Below are positions 4,981 through 8,062 of a stretch of 8,062 bases of DNA, piece after piece. The DNA is taken from the NCBI GenBank assembly GCA_012270525.1, contig JAAXIE010000321.1, positions 1 through 8,062 on the forward strand. The letters run 5' to 3'. The stretch comes from Dehalococcoidia bacterium. GTDB taxonomy: Bacteria; Chloroflexota; Dehalococcoidia; UBA3495; JAAXIE01. The position numbers and the translations under genes are program-made. The stretch's first letter is position 1; each line of letters begins with the position of its first letter. The notes below the pieces were generated by a model that was given only the letters and a program-made list of their open reading frames with translations, had not been told where the DNA came from and made no database searches.

Positions 4981-6429
4981 ATGGTAGACCTGAATGACCG
5001 GGTTACCCAGAACGGCAGTGGGGCCAACGGCAGTCACGCCAACGGACGCACCTTCTTCGGCGCGAAGATGACCCATGATGCCGAGGCGGCTTGGCGCGAG
5101 GCTGAAGGGGCTTCCCAGATCGGCCCCTTCGATTACGTCCCGCCGATGGGCTTCCGCGAGTACTGGTACCCCGCCCTGCTGAAGAAGGAGGTCGGATCGC
5201 GGAAGCCGGTATGCGTCAAGATGCTGGGCGAGGATGTCGTCTTCTTTCGTGGGAAGCAGGACAAGGTCTACGCCCTGTTCGACTGGTGCCCACACCGCAG
5301 TGCCCGCCTCTCCCAAGGAGAGTCGCTCTTCCCCGGAACCATCACCTGCGAGTACCACGGGTACACCTTCGACGGCTCCGGAGGTTGCGTCGCTGGCCTC
5401 ATAGAGAGCGCCGACTCACCGATGATCGGCAAGCTGAAGGCCAAGTCCTACCCCACCGCCGAGCACGGGGGCATCATATACGTCTGGATGGGCGAGACCG
5501 AGCCGGTACCCTTGGAGCAAGACCTGCCCCCGGAGATACTGGACGAACGGGTCCATTTCTATCACCACTGCGCGGTGTGGGACGCCAACTGGACCGAGCC
5601 GGTAAACCAGGGGATGGACTATCACGAGGCCTACCTGCACCGGAAGATGTTCAACCACTTCGGTGGCTGGAAGGCCCCCCTCAAGTTCAAGTTCCATGGG
5701 ATCATAAGCAAAGACTTGGGGTTCTTCCGGCCTCGCTTGGCCAACTATGGTGGCATCAAGATTGTGCACGAGGACGAGAAGCGGGTGTGCAGCAACCCCG
5801 TGGCCCCGGCCTACGGAGAGGTGTACCACAAGGGGGTTGACGACAAGTGGCCCCGGACCCGCTGGTACATGTTCCTCAAGCGCAGAAGACGTCCTGCCAT
5901 GCCCATGGCCCAAGGCCAGAGCAGCCTGCTGGGAATCCCCAGCTATCTGCATGGGGTGGAGCTTCCTTCCTTCATACGTGTCGGTGGTGGCAGTTTCAAG
6001 CCCGCCATCAGCCTGCATCTTCGGTGGATGGTTCCCGTGACCTTCGACACGAGCAGAGTATGGAGCTACACCATCGGGCCGCGACCGGCGACGTGGCTGG
6101 GTCGACGGTTCAAGGACTTGTGGTACCACCTGTGGCGCAAACCCAACACCATCAAGCGCATCAACGAATGGGAAGATTTGGTCACGTTCCAGAAAGACCG
6201 GCTCCGGTACGATCTGCCTCAGAAGCTGAGTATTCTGGATACCAACGTCATTTTCTTCCGGCGGCATCTTGCCCGTCGCTCGCGGGACTTCGAGAGGCTG
6301 GGCGGTGCCTACGGCTCCAACCACCCGCCGACCCGCACCGGCGAGGAATGGCGGAAGGCCCAATCGACGGCGAATGGCACCGCCGCCAACGTTGAGGCGG
6401 TGGAAAGAGTCCGGGTGGAAGCTGACTAG
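4981..6429 (+). CDS. Rieske [2Fe-2S] non-heme iron oxygenase, alpha (catalytic) subunit
   Basis: A 482-residue catalytic component of a ring-hydroxylating or O-/N-demethylating oxygenase. The Rieske cluster motif is complete: CPH (Cys103, His105), 17 residues, then CEYH (Cys123, His126). The C-terminal catalytic domain has NQGMDYHEAYLH (209-220), giving the iron ligands His215 and His220 as H-x4-H. Asp405 in FQKDRLRY is the likely third carboxylate ligand. The acidic residue bridging to the Rieske site normally lies three before the first His, but here the Asp (213) is two before. In length and N-terminal Rieske domain it resembles phthalate dioxygenase or vanillate demethylase-type oxygenases. 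No reductase, ferredoxin or beta subunit is in the window, so electron supply must come from elsewhere. Residues 11-22 are an unusual Asn-Gly repeat. An amidohydrolase gene follows after 110 nt on the same strand. The substrate cannot be named. Confidence 0.95.
   Translation: MVDLNDRVTQNGSGANGSHANGRTFFGAKMTHDAEAAWREAEGASQIGPFDYVPPMGFREYWYPALLKKEVGSRKPVCVKMLGEDVVFFRGKQDKVYALFDWCPHRSARLSQGESLFPGTITCEYHGYTFDGSGGCVAGLIESADSPMIGKLKAKSYPTAEHGGIIYVWMGETEPVPLEQDLPPEILDERVHFYHHCAVWDANWTEPVNQGMDYHEAYLHRKMFNHFGGWKAPLKFKFHGIISKDLGFFRPRLANYGGIKIVHEDEKRVCSNPVAPAYGEVYHKGVDDKWPRTRWYMFLKRRRRPAMPMAQGQSSLLGIPSYLHGVELPSFIRVGGGSFKPAISLHLRWMVPVTFDTSRVWSYTIGPRPATWLGRRFKDLWYHLWRKPNTIKRINEWEDLVTFQKDRLRYDLPQKLSILDTNVIFFRRHLARRSRDFERLGGAYGSNHPPTRTGEEWRKAQSTANGTAANVEAVERVRVEAD
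5011..5046 (+). repeat. 15-bp tandem repeat in the 5' end of the Rieske gene
   Basis: Units at 5011-5025 and 5026-5040 share 12 of 15 bases, beginning AACGGCAGT and ending GCC. A third begins AACGG at 5041. They encode NGSGA, NGSHA and NGR, a flexible hydrophilic tract ahead of the Rieske domain. Confidence 0.7.
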
Positions 6430-6477
6430 CGGAGCTGGTTCATGGGTGTCCGCCCACCTTCGCCGGGGCGAGACGGC

Positions 6478-6507
6478 TTGACCAGAGTCTCCATTAGAAA
6501 GCATAAG
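6478..6507 (+). promoter_or_regulatory. Weak candidate promoter of the PF04909 amidohydrolase gene
   Basis: TTGACC matches the -35 consensus at five of six positions. CATAAG, 18 nt downstream, matches the -10 consensus at four of six. The predicted start near 6514 would leave a leader of about 26 nt including the ribosome binding site. Confidence 0.3.
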
Positions 6508-6527
6508 CAGGAACCTGCAAGGAACTA

Positions 6528-6533
6528 GGGAGG
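6528..6533 (+). promoter_or_regulatory. Ribosome binding site of the PF04909 amidohydrolase gene
   Basis: GGGAGG lies 6 nt before the ATG at 6540, which supports this start over internal ATGs. Confidence 0.75.
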
Positions 6534-6539
6534 AAGCCA

Positions 6540-7730
6540 ATGGCAGACAATGGCAGGGTCATATCGGCTGATGGTCACCTGGAGGTGTTGCCTGAGCGGT
6601 GGACCCACAGAGTACCGGAGAAGTACCGCAACCGGGCACCCCGCACGGTGGAGTTGCCCAATGGCGGTCAAGCGCAGCTCATAGAGGGTCGCCCCTTGCA
6701 GGAAGCCTTCTTTCTCGACTTGCGAGCGGGACGGGCCGAAGGGCAGTGGCAGCCCACCGGACTGCGGGTCGAGGACTCGGCTGGTACCGGCCCGCCGGAG
6801 CAGCGTCTGCGGGAGCAGGATGCCGACGGGATGTCTGCCGAAATCCTGTACCCGGCCATGGTCTCCGGCCCCGGTCTGTGGCGCAATATACGCCATGACG
6901 AGGTCTACAAGTCGATGATCCGGGCCTACAACGACTGGCTGGGCGAGGAATACGCACCACTGAACCGCAACCGGCTGGTCACCATGGGCGTGCTGCCGTG
7001 GACGGGCGTGGACGATTGCATTGAGGAGATGGAACACTGCGCCAAGCTGGGGCTGAAGGGCGTGATGCTGGGTACCTTTCCCAGTGCCAAGGGCTATCCC
7101 ACCCCGGAGGACGACAAGTTCTGGGCCGCTGCCCTGGATATGAACATGCCCCTCACCGCTCACGTCCAGTTCGACCGCTCCGGGCCCCGTGCGTCGGATC
7201 CAACCTTCGTATACCCGAACAACGACCCGGAGGTCCTGGGTTCTCTGAGACGTCATTTCCTCGACTGGATTATCTCCCAGGGCATGGGTCCCGCCCTGAG
7301 CATCACGCAGATGGTGATGTCCGGAGTGTTCGATCGCTTCCCGGACCTCAAGATGTACTTCGCCGAGACTCGTCTCGGATGGGTGCCCTTCTGGCTGGAA
7401 CATGCCGACCTCTGGTACCGGCGTCACCTGCACTGGGCCGAGTCCCAGTTGGGCTTCAAGCCCTTGAAGGCCCTGCCCAGCGAGTACATCCGCGAGCATG
7501 TCTACTTCAGCATCCAGTACGAACGGGTGGCCCTGGAAAACCGGCATCATATCGGCGTGGACCACATCATGTTCGCCACTGACTTCCCTCACATTGAGTG
7601 CGAGTGGCCCAACAGCCAGGACTTCATCGCGGACCTGTACTACGACGTGCCCGAAGACGAGAAGCGGAAGATACTTTCGGACAACATGATCAAGTACTTC
7701 CATCTCGAGGACGCGTTCGAGGTCAACTAA
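6540..7730 (+). CDS. Amidohydrolase family 2 (PF04909-type) metal-dependent hydrolase/decarboxylase
   Basis: A 396-residue TIM-barrel enzyme of the branch that includes ACMSD and gamma-resorcylate decarboxylase. The N-terminal metal motif reads SADGHLE (Asp11, His13, Glu15). Glu takes the place of the second His of HxH, which is common in this branch. Further landmarks are GLKGVMLGTFP from 171 (barrel strand), His208 in LTAHVQF, an ETRLGWVPFWLEHADLWY segment (276-293) characteristic of the subgroup, and ATDFPH with Asp348 as the conserved catalytic Asp on the last metal strand. No signal peptide is seen, so it is cytoplasmic. It could hydrolyse a C-C or C-N bond or decarboxylate the product of the upstream oxygenase, in the way ring-cleavage products are handled in characterised members. 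That coupling is inferred from position only. Length and motifs look intact. The start is supported by GGGAGG at 6528-6533. Confidence 0.92.
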   Translation: MADNGRVISADGHLEVLPERWTHRVPEKYRNRAPRTVELPNGGQAQLIEGRPLQEAFFLDLRAGRAEGQWQPTGLRVEDSAGTGPPEQRLREQDADGMSAEILYPAMVSGPGLWRNIRHDEVYKSMIRAYNDWLGEEYAPLNRNRLVTMGVLPWTGVDDCIEEMEHCAKLGLKGVMLGTFPSAKGYPTPEDDKFWAAALDMNMPLTAHVQFDRSGPRASDPTFVYPNNDPEVLGSLRRHFLDWIISQGMGPALSITQMVMSGVFDRFPDLKMYFAETRLGWVPFWLEHADLWYRRHLHWAESQLGFKPLKALPSEYIREHVYFSIQYERVALENRHHIGVDHIMFATDFPHIECEWPNSQDFIADLYYDVPEDEKRKILSDNMIKYFHLEDAFEVN

Positions 7731-7755
7731 GGCGCATCGCCCCGGTCCATACGGC

Positions 7756-7785
7756 CTGAGCGTAACGGAGCGAAGCTGAGGGACA
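7756..7785. repeat. Three degenerate 10-bp direct repeats
   Basis: Consecutive decamers ctgagcgtaa, cggagcgaag and ctgagggaca share the core C-n-GAG-s-G. They fill the middle of the 78-nt gap between the two amidohydrolase genes and resemble the CTGAGCGAAG-like interspersed repeats I recall from intergenic DNA of several bacterial phyla. Confidence 0.4.
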
Positions 7786-7808
7786 TACCAGGGGAGGGCA
7801 AGGGCCAG

Positions 7809-8062
7809 TTGGACCTGATTATTCGAAATGCCAGCCTGCTGGACCATCAGGGCAATTGGGACGTGGGTATCCAAGGCAGCCGCATCGCGGCCGTTGAGCG
7901 GCATATCGCCGAGCAGGGCGACGAGGAGTTCGACGCGGGCGGTCGCTTGGTGGCACCCACCTACGTCAACGGTCACACCCACCTGGACAAGTGCAATCTT
8001 GGGGACGTGATGCGTCCCAACGAGACGTATAGCTTCCAGGAGTGTCTCGCCATCACATGGGA
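7809..8062 (+). CDS. Cytosine deaminase/AtzC-like amidohydrolase, 3' truncated by window edge
   Basis: The first 84 codons of an amidohydrolase-superfamily enzyme, open to the window end. It begins LDLIIRNASLLD, the usual small N-terminal beta-sandwich of CodA and AtzC-like proteins. DVGIQGSRIAAV follows at 18-29, and then VAPTYVNGHTHLDK (48-61), where His56 and His58 form the HxH metal site and LDK is typical of cytosine deaminase and N-isopropylammelide hydrolase (AtzC) relatives. Characterised members deaminate or deamidate N-heterocycles such as cytosine, triazines and creatinine-like rings. The frame has no ATG or GTG before the HxH motif. TTG at 7809 gives the standard family N-terminus, with AAGGG (7800-7804) and GGGGAGG (7791-7797) upstream. 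CTG at 7776 after GGAG is an alternative. It lies 78 nt after the previous gene on the same strand and is likely in the same operon. Confidence 0.83.
   Translation, partial: MDLIIRNASLLDHQGNWDVGIQGSRIAAVERHIAEQGDEEFDAGGRLVAPTYVNGHTHLDKCNLGDVMRPNETYSFQECLAITW

Larger units (their letters stand above)
6430..6539. other. Gap between Rieske and PF04909 amidohydrolase genes
   Basis: These 110 nt contain a possible stem, CGCCC (6451-6455) with GGGCG (6466-6470), that has no T tail. A weak promoter-like pair follows: TTGACC (6478-6483) and CATAAG (6502-6507) at 18-nt spacing. The amidohydrolase may therefore be expressed both by read-through from the Rieske gene and from its own start. Confidence 0.35.

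Noticed and set aside
5416..6540. A 374-codon minus-strand open frame opposite the Rieske gene
   Set aside because: Antisense shadow. The plus-strand Rieske and iron-binding motifs are unambiguous.
6525..7982. A 485-codon open frame on the minus strand covering the whole PF04909 amidohydrolase gene
   Set aside because: Its translation has no recognisable family motif and is rich in His, Gly, Val and Leu as expected from antisense of GC-rich coding DNA. The opposite frame has full family motifs and a ribosome binding site.
1..8062. CRISPR array, tRNA/rRNA gene, insertion sequence or phage gene
   Set aside because: None was seen on reading the window: there are no spaced long repeats, no cloverleaf-like segments and no transposase or integrase motifs.

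Overview
The window is GC-rich bacterial DNA carrying a string of metabolic genes. They have strong AGGAGG-type ribosome binding sites, some TTG starts and short gaps. The gene mix (CoxL-type molybdenum hydroxylase, MmgE/PrpD protein, Rieske oxygenase, PF04909 amidohydrolase, CodA/AtzC-like amidohydrolase) is typical of accessory catabolic regions in soil or marine bacteria such as Chloroflexota (Dehalococcoidia-like), Actinomycetota or some Proteobacteria. The phylum is only a guess. I see no rRNA, tRNA, CRISPR array, transposase or phage gene.

Layout. Positions 1-2006 (+) hold the 3' part of a xanthine dehydrogenase-family molybdopterin-binding subunit. After 28 nt comes a cytoplasmic polysaccharide-deacetylase-fold hydrolase (2035-2925, +) with its own Shine-Dalgarno, probably in the same transcript. 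An MmgE/PrpD family gene on the minus strand (2937-4331) converges on it, with only 11 nt between the two stop codons. It starts at TTG behind a perfect AGGAGG. A 184-nt divergent region separates it from a small HNH nuclease-like gene (4516-4812, +). That gene has no Shine-Dalgarno and a -10-like TAGAAT just upstream, so it may be leaderless. A 168-nt region follows, with a good sigma-70-like promoter whose -35 box lies in the loop of a perfect dyad. It precedes a Rieske non-heme iron oxygenase (4981-6429, +). A PF04909 amidohydrolase (6540-7730, +) comes next, then the 5' end of a second, unrelated amidohydrolase of the cytosine deaminase/AtzC type (7809 to the window edge, +).

How the genes may work together (inference). 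Two oxidative enzymes (Mo-hydroxylase and Rieske oxygenase) and three metal-dependent hydrolases (CE4-fold, PF04909, CodA-like) lie in under 8 kb with an MmgE/PrpD lyase or isomerase. This is the toolkit expected for breaking down a nitrogen-containing heterocycle or aromatic amide: hydroxylation next to a ring nitrogen, ring oxygenation, hydrolysis of cyclic imide, amide or amine groups, and processing of the resulting acid. No single substrate can be named from the sequence, and the set matches no characterised pathway that I recognise. The HNH gene is the one member with no evident metabolic role.
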